The translations under genes and the position numbers were made by a program. Source: Diplosphaera chodatii (Eukaryota; Chlorophyta; Trebouxiophyceae; Prasiolales; Stichococcaceae). From it: a stretch of 64,000 nt of DNA. The notes under the pieces are model-generated. The model searched no databases, was not told where the DNA came from, and saw only the letters and a list, made by a program, of their open reading frames with translations. Location: assembly GCA_032358165.1 (NCBI GenBank), contig JAALGY010000018.1:186001-250000 (forward strand). Direction: 5' to 3'. Within the stretch, counting starts at the first letter, position 1. Each line of letters opens with the position of its first letter. This document shows, piece after piece, positions 49,401 to 61,440 of the stretch.

Positions 49401-52400
49401 CTGCTGGAATGCGCCTGCTACTGTGCACCACGCTGCCGCGCATTGGCAGGGTACCCAGTTCACAGTCGCAGGGGGATGCAGGGTTCTGCGTTGTGCTGCA
49501 GGTACCTCGAGGATGAGCTGGCGGTGCGGTACAAGGACGCCGCCCCTGGCACCCTGGCGCTCCTGCAGGTGAGCCGACCCACCCTAAACCCTGAGCTTCC
49601 GCACAAATGTACACATGTGACGAGGCGCAGCCGCGCTGACAGCCTCACAACTCACATGTCCTTTGACTGGTAGAGGACTTCGACAGACCTTATAGACCAG
49701 TTTGAACTGTGGTGTCATCATGGCGGGGACAGGGCAGCAGCTGCGCGGCCTGGCACACCATTGGCGCTGCAGGGTAGCAGGCACAGCGCTCCTTGAGAGG
49801 GATGCGTGGCATTTTGCTGGGCGCAGGAGCGGTGTGCTGACGTGGCGGCGGAGCTCGCGGCTGCCGAGGCGCGGCTCAGCTCAGCGCAGGACGTGGCCCA
49901 CCTGCGCACAGCAGGTGAGCTGCTGGTTGTTCGCTGCCTTGCTGCTGCTGGTGAAAGGCGGCGGTGGGTCCACTGACGGTAAAGGGCGCTAATGAATTGC
50001 TGGCGTTGCACAGGCTAGTGTCTGCACCAGCACAGGGTTCACATATCCGTAGCAACCTACAAGCAGAGTTTGTGGCAGACTGAATATCACACATGTGGGC
50101 CTAGGCACAGCAGATACCATGGAGCGCTGGCCACCAAACCTCAACTTGGCAGACGCAGTACATCCTGTTGCGCTCTTGCTGCTTGCTCCCTGACTGTTGC
50201 GTCGCCGCTGCCCTCCGTGCAGCGATGCGGCACGCGCTGGCGGTGGCGCGGGGCGTGGCGGAGGTGCTGCAGGGTGGGTGCGCCGCCGACCCCGTGCAAT
50301 TCGGCATGACGACAGAGGAGGAGCGGTCCGCCTGCCGCCCGGCCGCCCAGGTGGGTGGCACTGCGTACACAGAGACTTTTTTGATATTTTCTGAATTTAT
50401 TTTTTTTGGGTTACATTCACATATATTGGTTTACTTTTATAATTTGAATAATGTATTTAAATTCTTACAAAACGGCGTTTAAATTAACTCTTTCCCGAAA
50501 CCCGGCGTCCATCATGAGCGGCCTCTGCCGCCTGCGACACGCCGAGCGGTATCAGCTCAATGTCATTCGCACTGCCAGGTGGGCACCTGTGCCACTCCCG
50601 CTGCGGTTGCAGGGTCTCACGCTCAGCCTGGCTACCCGAGGTTGTGTTGCAGTGTGCACCATTGACACATCGACCATGTTCTGGCAGGAAGTTGAATAGT
50701 TCTTCCTCTCACAGTACACCTTCATGATATCAAGCGCTCTGGCTGCAGTGGCCGGCGCTGCCGGGGGCCGCCGAGCCGGTGCCGCCGAACGCGGAGCTGC
50801 GGCTGTATGGCGGCGCCGCCTTCGAGCGGGCGGTGGCCGAGTTCCAGGAGGCCGCGCAGCTGCTGGCCATGCCGCCAGGTGGGGCACCGCACCTGGCGGC
50901 CTCAGCGAGGGGTTTAGGTTTGACCTGGTCCAGCACTCGGAGACAGCAGATCCCATGAGGCGCCGCAGCAGTTGCTGGCCATGCCGCCAGGTGGGGCACT
51001 GCACACAGTGGCCTCCGCGAGGGGATTGAAGGTGACCTGGATCAGCCTCCGGAGACAGCCTGCGCACAGCAGATCAGCAGATCCCATGAACGCTGCCGAA
51101 GCTGGTCATGCCGCGGCGAGTGCTCATGCAGACCGCCCAACTAAATGCTGAAGGAGGACTGCCAGGCGCCCACTGAAGGCAGCTTGGACCGTACAGCTGC
51201 CGTCACAAGGTGGACAGCAGAGCCGAGTACAGGGTTTGGTGCAACACACGTGTTGCTCAAGATGAAATGTCAAAATCCGATGCAGTGCCTCGGGAGCGGG
51301 CAGCAAACCTGCTGCTGGCGTTCAGGGCAAGAGGGGCATCCGGCAGCGCCGCCGCAGCCAGGGCAGCCGAAGGGGTACGATGCAGTTGCTGTCCAGTGAA
51401 ACTGCACACAACCGACAAAGCAGACTTCTAGCGTACAGTTTGTCAAGGGGTTCACCGGCTCAACACCATTGCTGGGTTTGTTCTCGCAGCTGGCGCGGGC
51501 AGCTGCCAAGGAGGCGCTGGCGCCGCTGCTGGCCGCCGTGGCGGAGCGCCTCGCCTTCGTGCTGCGCCAGGCGTTCACCATCGCGGCGCAGGGTGCGCAT
51601 TCCGGGTGGCACAGAAAGACCGTCAATGGGCTTGTTGGGCGTCATGAGAGGCACTGCTGAGCACCGCCAGTCCAAGATCAGCACATACCCACGTTGATTG
51701 CCCTAGTACGATTTGTGAAGATGACTGAAGGTGAGAACCGCAATATTGCAGAGGGGTCAGAGGAGCTGCGGCCGTTTGTGGCGTTCCATGCCGCGCTGCT
51801 CGCCTCCTACCAGCGCTTCGTGTCGGAGCTGGCAGCCAAGGTGGGCGGCCCATGCCCTTCGCCTCGTGCAGTCCTAAACCCTGCTGAGCCGCAGTGCTTG
51901 GATGTTAGCAGACGCAGTCTTGCGCACCGAGACTGCGGCCAGGCTGGATCAGTGACAGACTTCGGGTTGTCAGACCACCTGCAGCTGCTTTGCCACAGGG
52001 CCGGGAGCTGCTGACGCACCACCTGGAGGCGGCCACCTCCGAGTACGCCGCCATCTTCCAGTCGCCCGCGTGCGGCGGCGCCCTGGAGCCCTTGGCGCCG
52101 GTCGCATACAGCGGCGGCGGCGCCGAGAACGCGCCGCCGACCGCCGCTGCAGGCACGCCGCTGCAGTGCCCATCCGCTCACAGCCCCCAGCCAGCTCGGT
52201 TGCGGACCTGTGATGCGCCCTCACTGCCTCCTGAAGCTGTCCAATGAGGCTGCTTTTTCAGGGGATGTCCACTCGCTTGCTGTGCATGCGGGGCATTAGA
52301 CCGCACCGCATCGCATCGCTGGACGCGCCCCGCACGTTGGCACTGAGCTGGACCTACTGAAATAACACCTTCAATATGATTTCAGCAGCTGCCCCGCACG

Positions 52401-53768
52401 TGCAGGCAAGGTGCACAGCCTGCGGGAGCCGCTGCGGGAGAGCCAGATGATGGTGCCGGAGACGCCCTCGCCCGAGCCCGCCCGCGGTGAGCAGTGCATG
52501 TGCCGCCAGAGCCTTGCATGCTTTGGGGAGCTTGGCTCACTGCCTGGTTGCCCATGTGGACGGCTGCTGTGGAATGGCATGCGAGCTGTGCATGTAGCGG
52601 GGGTCAGCGGCATGCTGCCAGCCTGCGGAAGCACCGGCTGCACTAGATTGTCATCCAGGGCCAAGCTTGATGGCTTTTGCTGCAGGGCCGTCGAAGCCGC
52701 ACAAGACGGCGTCGCGGCTGGGCCCCGCGGCGGCGGCCGCCGCCGCCGCCAGCCCCTACGCGGGCGTCTGCGCCGCCGCTGAGTGCCTGTTTGGCTCCAT
52801 CCGCAGCACCGTCGCGCTGCAGGTAGACAACCTTACGTTTCAGGGGTCCGCGTGTGGCATGAGCTGGTAGCATAACCAGTTGATAACCAGGTTCAGTGGA
52901 TCCTGGGTCGCAAATTGCCAGTGCTCTCAGCTGTGGTTGGGAGTCAGCTGGAGCTATTTCACTGGGAACAGAAGAGCACAGGCAGAACAAGCGCTGAAGC
53001 TGGTTGGCCATTGTGGCATCCCGACAGGCGGCGCCGGTGACGCTCAAGGCGGCGTTCCTGCAGCCGCTGGGCGGGGCGCTGCCCGTGGCGCTGGCGACGG
53101 ACCTGTTCGGCCGCACCGACGCTGACTTCATGTCCCTGTTCGTGGGTGGGTAGCTGATGGCGATATGGCTGATGTAGATGCTGCACTGGAAACTATCTGC
53201 ATCAGGGTTGACCTGTCCACTCCACATGGAAGTCCTACTCGCTCTTTCGACTGACAGTGTGGAGAGCATGATGTGACTGTTTACCAAGGGCCTGGTGCCC
53301 GACGGCTGCACAGCTGACAGGACCTAATTGCACAAACTGCATGGGTATACATGTAGCAAGATCAGTCAGGTATTTGCCACGGTCTCTGCCAGACACAGTG
53401 ATCAGTGCATGTGGCATCGATGCTGCAGAGCCAGGGACGCAGGAGGTGCTGCAGTCGCAGCGCAACGATCTCGCCAAGCGCCACGCCACGCTGCTGCAGT
53501 GCGCTGCCCTGCTTGGCTCGCCTGCTTTGTGCACTGGTGTTTAAGTTGGTTGCAGATATTGCTCAGATCCAGCGTGACGGTCTTGCAAAGAGACTCCCAC
53601 AACCCGAGCCTGTGCTCGCCTGTGATGGCATGTCAAACTGCTGCTGTTTCGGCCTGTAGGCTGGACGTCTCAGCTTCACTCATTCACCACAGGTCTTTGC
53701 CTCACACCCTGCGGTCGCTGCCACACAGGTGCAAGGACGAGTTCGCTGCGCTGGCCAGGAGTCTGTGA
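46473..53768 (+). CDS. DRP5B: Dynamin-related GTPase of chloroplast division (DRP5B/ARC5)
   Basis: Forms the cytosolic ring that pinches the outer chloroplast envelope. Twenty-seven exons start at 46473, 46698, 46875, 47033, 47200, 47340, 47599, 47853, 48040, 48259, 48537, 48770, 49031, 49320, 49502, 49827, 50223, 50749, 51262, 51490, 51752, 51999, 52406, 52686, 53028, 53429, 53729; 2286 nt, 761 residues (Arabidopsis ARC5 about 777). The P-loop is GGQSDGKSS (Lys48); the ARC5-type switch follows (EMGTRRPLIVQMVHD), then LVDTPGFILKARKGE (148-151), LQQSSVEWCSSLWLHLIAEV, SKFDNRLKEFTERWEVDRY and RIGFSSLKGYLEDELAVRY. The stalk/GED half keeps ANLLLAFRARG, ERLAFVLRQAF, VAFHAALLASYQRFV and the C-terminal LLQCKDEFAALARSL. 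Exon 8 is only 14 nt. Long Ala-rich runs sit near the end. The GTPase motifs are intact. The intron after 50878 contains a duplicated donor region. Confidence 0.94.
50375..50500. other. AT-rich island in a DRP5B intron
   Basis: About 120 bp of A/T-dominated sequence (ttttttgatattttctg, tttaaattcttac) begin just after the donor at 50350 and give way abruptly to GC-rich intron. The sequence differs from the LIG4 island. Confidence 0.8.
50961..51060 (+). repeat. Intronic copy of the DRP5B exon-18 donor region
   Basis: The last 22 bases of exon 18 (coding QLLAMPP) plus about 80 bp of following intron recur once, 112 bp downstream, including the GTGGGG donor. The copy is imperfect (ctgctgg to ttgctgg and several later changes). 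Confidence 0.88.
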
Positions 53769-54135
53769 GCCCTATCATGTGTGCTGAAGCAGCGTAGCAG
53801 TTGCTTTTTGTATATGGAACTCCCTTGAGAATACCGAAGGATTTCACTACATCCTGCACCGCGCACTGCTTACATGAAGGAACTCTGATGATGCCCACTG
53901 ATCAACGTCCAAACCCCGACAGCGATCTCAACCAGTGCCAAGCAGCATTATGACAAGGTTGCTGCAATGGTTCAGGCGGCTCTGACCAAGCCCGAGTCAC
54001 CTGCCAAAACTCACATGCATGGCCATGACAGCCCAGCCATCCAGACGATTACTTGCCCCTGCAGCACACCATAAAGGAAAATATCACAACTGTCGACACT
54101 GACGCATGCCGCGTGTAACAAAGCAGAACAACATA
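53769..54135. other. Convergent intergenic space DRP5B / SmE
   Basis: 367 bp between two stop codons. A minus-strand TGTAA near 53870 could serve SmE, though at about 265 bp it is distant. Nothing else seen. Confidence 0.4.
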
Positions 54136-55001
54136 TCAAGCCGGCTGTATTTGGCAGGGGCCAACAACAACCGCAGGTCCGCACGTTGTCTGCATCAGCG
54201 TGATGTTGTCGCCCTTCAGCAGGATGCGGCCTGCAACAATGGCAAGTGCACCTTAGTAACTTTACAGCTATTTCAACAGCGGCTGCAACCTATGCAACGG
54301 GCGTGCGGCATAGGTTGCTCGGATAGTGGTGTTGACTCGTCTGTGCAGCGCGGCAAGGTTACACCAGCTTCGCATCCAAGCCATGGGGACACAGGCACAC
54401 TTGAGGCCAGGGCTCAGCGCACCGATGGTCTTCCGCGTCTGCCGCTTGACAGACACCTCCTCTGCTTCGTCCAGCACCAGGTTCATGTACTCGTCGAAGC
54501 CCTGCGCCATCGAACAGAGAGGTCATAGATCTTTGTAAAACGCTGGACATGACGTTCATCAGCTGCTTAACCTGATGTTCATACATTGCTGAGGTCCACG
54601 CCCGACTGTGCATATAACTTGCGTGAGAAAGGCAGGAGGCAAGGGATAGCTGGCGACAACAGGGAGTTGAAGGAGCGGCTCACGATGATGCGGCCCTCGA
54701 TGCGCAGGTCCGACTGCTCGTACAGCCAGATCTGCACCTTCTGCCGGCTTTGCAGGAACCGGAAGATCAGGTTCTGCAGGCGGTGCACGACACAGCAGCA
54801 CTCTCAGACTCAACATTGCATCAGGCGCAGTAGGTGGTAAGCCAGTCAATGCATTGGAGATGGCATGCATCCCTCAGCCTCGCGGTTAGAGGCAGGGAGG
54901 CAGCACACGGTACAGAAGGGGTGCCAAGTCGTACGCTGGGCGGCGGAATGACTCACGATGGGCTGGGTCATGATCCGCTTGACCTTCGGCGGCGGCGCCA
55001 T
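54136..55001 (-). CDS. Small nuclear ribonucleoprotein E (SmE)
   Basis: One of the seven Sm proteins that ring the U1, U2, U4 and U5 snRNAs in the spliceosome. Four exons: 55001-54957, 54773-54684, 54501-54423, 54230-54136, giving 309 nt or 102 residues plus stop (human SNRPE 92). Start [15 protein letters not shown] parallels human KVQKVMVQPI. Sm1 follows: [45 protein letters not shown]. Sm2 is [14 protein letters not shown]. The last dozen residues ([17 protein letters not shown]) are not conserved. An additional 3' exon is possible, since a GTGCGG donor lies just after the Sm2 motif. Confidence 0.93.
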
Positions 55002-56357
55002 GGCTGCTGGCTGCTGCTGACCCGCGCCTCAGCGCCTATTCGTCCCCTACGGCTCTCCTCGTCTGTGTGTCAGCAATCGGGAGCATTCGGATTAAGCTCA
55101 GGGTGAAAGCCAGAGACCGTACGACTGCTGGCCTACTTTGACACCGCGAGTCTCCACCAACTGTGAAGCTGTAGCCGCAGCACTGCTTCTGGGCACCAAG
55201 CTGCACAAAGACGCTGGCGATGGGGCACGGTTTCGGAGACTGCGGTATGCAGCTGCTGCCAGCCCGCCCTCTACGCTCTTCTGCATATCTGGTGCCGCTC
55301 CGTCAGGGCAGCAAGGGCGGGAATGTCATCGCACGCGGCCACGCAGGAGTGCCAGCAGCAGCCACAGTAGGCTGGACACTCGGCAGCGCTGCCACATTAC
55401 TCGTAGCGTCGCAGCATCACAACGATCGCACAGCGGCATGTGACCTGCTGGCTGCAGCAACCGTGGAGCTGTGGCTCCTCAAGACGAGCAAGCTGAAACT
55501 GCTTGCATGGTGCACTGGCTGCTCTTGGGCTGCGCACAGCTACTTCGTGACCACGCTGACATTCTCCAGCTAGGAGGAAGGACCGATGATCGCTGAACGG
55601 TTCTGTCGTGTGAGAGGCTATGATGCCCATCTGGGCGGCCTGCACCTGGAGAACGCCCTTTCACGCCGCTGCTATGCAAGCCGGCTCCTGATGATTGCCT
55701 GCTGTCAAACTGTCTTAGTGATTGTTGGGTCGCACGCGGCGGGTCCGGTTCAGCGCTCAACGAGTTGCTGTGCTTGCCACAGGCTGGCTCTGCTGCCAAA
55801 CGCTGTTCTGTACGCCCCGGGTGGGACCATGGGAAGTTGGGAACTGGGGCGACACGCAGGAAGCAGGAAGTACGGCGGGAAGTGGTCAAGTGTGACCTGG
55901 GTATGCAATCACAACATGCCATAACATTGTGATGACCCCTCAGAATTTGCTGGGCATAGGTGCCACTCTGCAGATATAGTGCAGCATAATTTGGCTTGGC
56001 TCTGCATGAGACATCTGCGCCTCATTATTGCACCACCACTTAAACACCACATCACTGCTCCATGCCGGCCATAATCAATGCAAGCTAGCTAGCTTGCTTG
56101 TCATAGCTCAAGCTGTGACACGCATCTTGCAAACCGTCTGCACAGCTTGACACCGCCAAATCTGCACCAGGTTTCAACCTTGCAAAACCATACAAAAGCA
56201 GTCGGTTTCAGTGACATGATGCACGCCGGCGCCTGCCGCCAGCCTCCACTATCATGACAGGCGTCATACCTTTGCTGCGCTGCAGCAGGAGAAATGTTCC
56301 GCAGTCATTGCACCGTCAGACGGCAAGCGACAGCGTCACTCACCCACCCACTTACTT
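55002..56357. other. Intergenic, about 1.36 kb
   Basis: Between the SmE start and the F-box/LRR stop. A plus-strand frame with an ATG at 55220 runs for 117 codons and contains a hydrophobic stretch (VGWTLGSAATLLVAS). It matches no family I know and has no splice or context support, so I do not call it a gene. Confidence 0.4.
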
Positions 56358-59300
56358 TCACAATTCCACCGACAGGTGTCGACCATGCTGAGCGCAAAAT
56401 GCCCTCTGCAGCTCCCCCACAGCGGCCTCGTCAATCTGTAGACACTCCACGAGCTGCAGGCTGGCAAGGCTGCTGATCCGTGGCAGCTGCGCCGCCAGCT
56501 GCTGGGCCTTCAGGTCGTCGCAGCCCGACAGCGAGATGTGCTGCAGCCGCCGGCAGGCGCTGAAAGCCGCCAGGCTGGCACCATGCAGACCGAGCAGCAT
56601 ATCTAGCATGTCACCTGGAGCAGTGATCTCCAGGCGCCGCAGGTCTGGCAGCGATGCAGCTGCCGCCGCCAGCTCATCATCGGACAAGGGCCCCATGCTC
56701 TCCAGGGTCAGTTCTTGCAGGCCCATGTTGCGCATGGCTGCACCTCCACAGCTGGTGCTGCTCAAGGCAGTGTCCTTGCCATTGGCACTGCTCGTTGATT
56801 CGCCACACCCTAGCAGCTGCAGCTGCAGGGGAGCGGTGGCAATGATGTCGCCGCTCTGTTGCCTGTTGGGCGGGCCCTCTTCGTCAAGCAACGCTGTGCG
56901 CCACCGGTCAACCGAGACGTGCAAGCTGGTGAGGCGAGTCAGCTGTCCGATGGCAGCCTCGGCGCCGCTCCCTGCAGATTGTAAGCCATCTGTGACATTG
57001 CAGCTGTGTGCACCCTGCTGGCAGGAGGTTCCCTTCGCGACTGTAGCATCCATGCCTGGCTTGCAGCAGCTGCTGCAGCCATTCACATCGTAGACAACAA
57101 CGACACGAGCCGACACCCCTGCCTGTTCGAACTGAGCCAACAACACCTCCGGAGTGCAACAGTGCCGGCGGGACAAATGCATTGGTGCAGCCAGGCTGGT
57201 CACAGGCTCACCAGGCACCACGGCATCGTCAAGCAGCCTCAGCTCGCGCAGCGGCACCCGCGCCGCTGCCAGCGCAACAAGCCAGCCGCCGGTCGATTCG
57301 CGATGGAGGTCTGCATGGTCGTTAAACCGAAACCGTTGAGGTACTTGTGTTATTGGTTGATGGTGGCTGTGCGAAATAGGGCAGTAGATGTTGCGCTCAA
57401 CAGCTTGTTGGGCGCCCAACTGCGTCATCGTATGGCAGCGCGCAATGCACGTGGCATTGCCTCAATCCCGCATGCTTTGCATATATGGCACAACGAGCTT
57501 GCCTACAAGCGTGCAAGACATGCCTGAATTACGTACGCATTACATGTTGTGCAGAGTGTACTCCTTTCCATGATCGTACTTGCTGTAATGTGCCAGCAGC
57601 AGATGGATGGCATGAAAGCGGGAACATCAGGGACGGCGGGGCCATACACCATGAGAACCCCCACCTGTGAGAACCAGGCTGGTCAGGCTGCTGAGCGCTG
57701 ACAGGCTGGCCAGCTCCTCATCACCAAGCATGTATGGTGGGCAGTGCAGCTCCAGTGTCCGCAGCCGTGTCAGCTGCGCAATGGCCCCAATGGCATCTCC
57801 CCACTCCATCTCGTACTCCATCTCATTGCCAAATGCCAGTCTTGTCAGCTGTGATAAAGCCGTCAAGCGGCTTGCATCCATGTCTGGATATGACCTGCGA
57901 ACCTGCGAAGAAGCACGGCAACCAACTCAGAGCCCACAGTCTCAGCAGAGGAGGGTTACACTGGGCATGTTGCATTAGGGGACCCAGCAACCTGCAGCTC
58001 GATACTCTGGATTCTTGTGATCGTGCTGGCCAGTCCAATCGGTCCCACATCTGAGGGCACCTCTTTGTAGAAATTGATGATGTTGGTGACGTCAAGGCAT
58101 CTGAGGGTCCGAGCAGCAGGTCTCAGCGCTGCCAGCAAATCGTCGCCACCCCTGGCATTCTGCAGCGACACGTCCTCCACGGCAACTGCCGCTTCCAGCA
58201 GCTGCGCCAGGGCCCCTTGACACCTGCGTCGCCACGTATGAACGTGCTCAACTCGGTCAATTAGACGAGTTGGTACCAACTGCACAATCCCCGCTCATTC
58301 AGAAGAGCCAGACGCTGTCTGCACCACCAGGGCTAGCGCAGCGCAGCACCCACTAACGACTTCTCAGCCGCTAACTGCTTCAACAATGTGCTACGAGGGC
58401 ATAGACTCACTCGATGCAAACTGCAGCTCACTCGATGCTGTGCTATTCACTGTGTGGCTCACTGCTGCAAATGCAGCACGCGCAGGTGTTCTGCCACCAT
58501 TGCGAGCTTGGCCGCCATGTCAACACTGATATCGCAGTCGTACAGCCGCAGTTCCTGTAGAGCTCCATACAGCGGAGCCGATTGCAGCCTGCCGTCGCCA
58601 TTGTACCTGAACAATCGCATGCAGATACCTTGTTAGTGTGCTGTCTGCTGCTCGCCATACACACAACTGGTGAAGAAACGTGCTGCAGGGCACGCATGCA
58701 ACATTGCAGCTGACCCCGGACCTTGCTGCAAGGCCTGCATGCATGCAAGGCAGATGCAGTGGCATGCCATCAGCTGCATGCGTTGCATATGGCAGCCCCA
58801 CCAGGCAGTATGTCAGCAGCTATCTGCAACCTTGAAAAACTCGGATGCGCAATTCAGCTCTCGATACTGGCCCAACAGCATTGCAGATTTACCCACGCCA
58901 GGGTTTCAGCAGCCGCATTTGCACTACACTAGGGCAGCCTTGAGTTTGTAAAGCAGAGCAAAGGGGCATCACAAGCAGCATCACCTGGCGTATAGAGGGA
59001 GTGTGCGTGGCTTAGCCACCAGCAGCAGGGCCGTCAGACAACGGAGAACGGGCAGCACAGCATGGTGCAAAGGTGGGAGCTCGCAAGCCACGCCACATGC
59101 GGCCTGCTCAAGTTGCGTGCAGCTCTTCAGTATAGCCGCTCAACAGCGGTCAAAGTACGATAGCAGCCAAAGTCTTCAGCGCCAGCCAGCATTCGAACAT
59201 GGGATCGCCATGCTGATAGTGCTGCATGAATAGCTTCAGCCAACACCCTGCACTTGCATGCATAACTAGCAGTGCAGGTGTGGTCACTGGCTGCAGAGCC

Positions 59301-60805
59301 AGCGCCTGTCTGTGCAATCACCATGGTATAGGCGTCAAGCAGCTGCGGGCCTGCAGAACTGGCGTCAATGCCTGCCCCCAGCGCCAGCCGCCTCAGACTT
59401 GTTAGGGGTATCAGTGCTGAGAGCTCGTCCAGCGCGACGGCCTGCAGGCAGTGCACGACAAGGTTTGATGGTGGTCATCCGCCTTGGCAGATCATATGCA
59501 TGAGCATGGTTCACGGCGCGACACGTGTCTGCGGTCGAAAACAGTTTGCCAGCGTGCAAGAATGACAGTGCACACCCTCGAGAATGATGTTACTCGGCTC
59601 TGTACTTGATCTGTATGAGTGAAGCGGCAATACTTGCCTTGGTGCTTGGGAGTGCGTCAGGGAGGCACAGCGCCAGGGACTGCAGGTGTGGCAGCTGGGC
59701 CGCCAGCACCGCAACACCTCTGGCACACCCCAGGTCCAGGTGCGTAAGCAGCCTCAGGCTTGAGAGGTGCTGTACACCTGCAGAAATACGGCATGCAGGG
59801 CGTATCTGGGCGCTGGCATGTGCAGGACAGGATGAATTACAGATACTGTCCAGCCCTGGTACACCGCTACCTCACTGCTTTTGTCATGCCCACCTGCAGC
59901 CCACAGGCACAGTGCTCCGTCCTCACTAAGCACGAGGGAATGCAGCGTCGTCAGACGCGGCAGCACGGCGAACAGCGTCCCGTGGTTGCTTCTCTTTACA
60001 TCCCGCAGCGTCAGCCCTGTCAGCCTGCTGAGCTGCGTCCAGTCATCCAGGTGCGCGTCCTCCAACATCCTGCATCTGCAGTTGTCAGCTCCACGGCTGA
60101 GTGCCAGAAATGTTGCGGGTGGCCACATCCGCAGTGCTGGTGCAAAACATCAAGTGTACCCAGGGAATGGCCTGGATCATACATATGCAACATAGCTCTG
60201 TGCCTCACGCTGACGCAGCAGCAGCAGGCGAACCCCTCAATGCGCACTGATCTGCTGCAGGACAGGCAAATGCTTTCATCCAGGGGAAGCTCATGGAGGT
60301 GGTGGGGCCTTTTTCTGGCTCACTGCAAGTCGAGGCTACGCAGGTTCCGCAGGGTTGTAAGCGCCTCCAGTGTCGAAACAGCGGCGTGCCCGTGCAGCCT
60401 CGGCAGCCTGACAGTCCGCAGGCCTACAGAGTCAAAGGACACCGAAGGGCATCACAATTGAGCCGCAGCCTCTGTTTGGTGCACATGCGCAGGCTGTGCA
60501 GGCACTGCATGCATTACTGTGGACTTGCAAAAACGTCATCGGCACCGAGTGCGTAACGTATCACCTTGACAGCGGCTTGCGGTGCTGCGCAACTCAGCAG
60601 CGCTTGCATTGACATGGAATGTGGCATGTGACACAGTGAGATCAACAGCATGGCGCAGCGAGCGGCACACGCTGCGAAGAGCTGCGACGTCGTCCAGCTT
60701 CTGATCACGCTGCCAGGCTCCCTGTTGTAGATGTTGTACGATGCAGCCGAGCGCATCCGTTGGCAGATTGACGATCGTCATGCACGGTGCTGATTGATGT
60801 CCCAT
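56358..60805 (-). CDS. F-box / leucine-rich-repeat protein
   Basis: Ten exons: 60805-60565, 60423-60324, 60075-59894, 59777-59638, 59441-59254, 58606-58463, 58223-57992, 57902-57665, 57310-57212, 56971-56358; 2178 nt, 725 residues. The N terminus is F-box-like: NLPTDALGCIVQHL then DVAALRSVCRSLRHAVD. The rest is LRR: LSRLTGLTLRDV, LLTHLDLGCARGVAVLAAQL, LIPLTSLRRLALGAG, LQELRLYDCDISV, LTRLRTLELHCPPYMLG, DLRRLEITAPG, LQHISLSGCDDLKAQQLAAQ. Such proteins usually select substrates for an SCF ubiquitin ligase; the substrate is unknown. The donor at 59638 is GC (AAG/GCAAGT). The boundary at 59254 is weak and an exon may be missing between it and 58606. A damaged paralogue lies directly upstream. Confidence 0.72.
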
Positions 60806-61440
60806 GATGGCGCAGCCACAAATCTGCTGCCGGCAACTGCTCTTTCCCTACGGTCATGCACCCAACAAATACATCATGAGACTGTAGTTGTTCGCCCGCT
60901 GAGCCACGAAATCATACAAGGAGGATGAAGCCAGGTGGCCAAGTGCTGCCAGGTGAGAATTGCCCTGTGCATGCTGACCTGGCTTGACATTGTGCAGTAC
61001 AACCGGAGCCAGTGCAGTTTGCAGCCGCCCAGCTCGACTGGAAACTGTAGATATGGGCACACGTTACGGTGATCAATCTCCTGCAGCAATAGCTGTGGTG
61101 CTCAACATCGCAGCTTACAGGGTACCAGCTTGCCAGGGCAGTGCTGTCCTACGTACTGCCGCCACTATCCGCACTGCATCTTGTAGCATGATGCCGCTGC
61201 ATGTGAATGTCCAGACACTCAGCACTGCACCCTGCACACGAGAGGCGACCAGCACAGCCACGTATGTGCCGTGACTACATGTTGTCCATCCTCGGGCATT
61301 TGAAGCGGTTTGCCCTGTGTGAAGCTGTTGGCCGCAGACCTCCGCCATGGCTGCTGTGGCTGCAGCTGCGACAGTCCGCTACAGGCTGCGGCACAGCTGC
61401 ATGCTGACAGCAACTGCTCTCGCTGCGGCCTGCGTGGTCA
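60806..61440. other. Space between F-box/LRR gene and its decayed copy
   Basis: 635 bp that should include the promoter of the F-box/LRR gene. No coding or RNA feature seen. Confidence 0.45.

Noticed and set aside
52643..53311. 222-codon minus-strand frame opposite DRP5B
   Set aside because: Antisense shadow of exons 24-25; the plus-strand reading matches ARC5 and splices in phase.
55220..55573. 117-codon plus-strand frame with an ATG
   Set aside because: No recognisable domain, no splice context, and open frames of this length are common in this GC-rich sequence.
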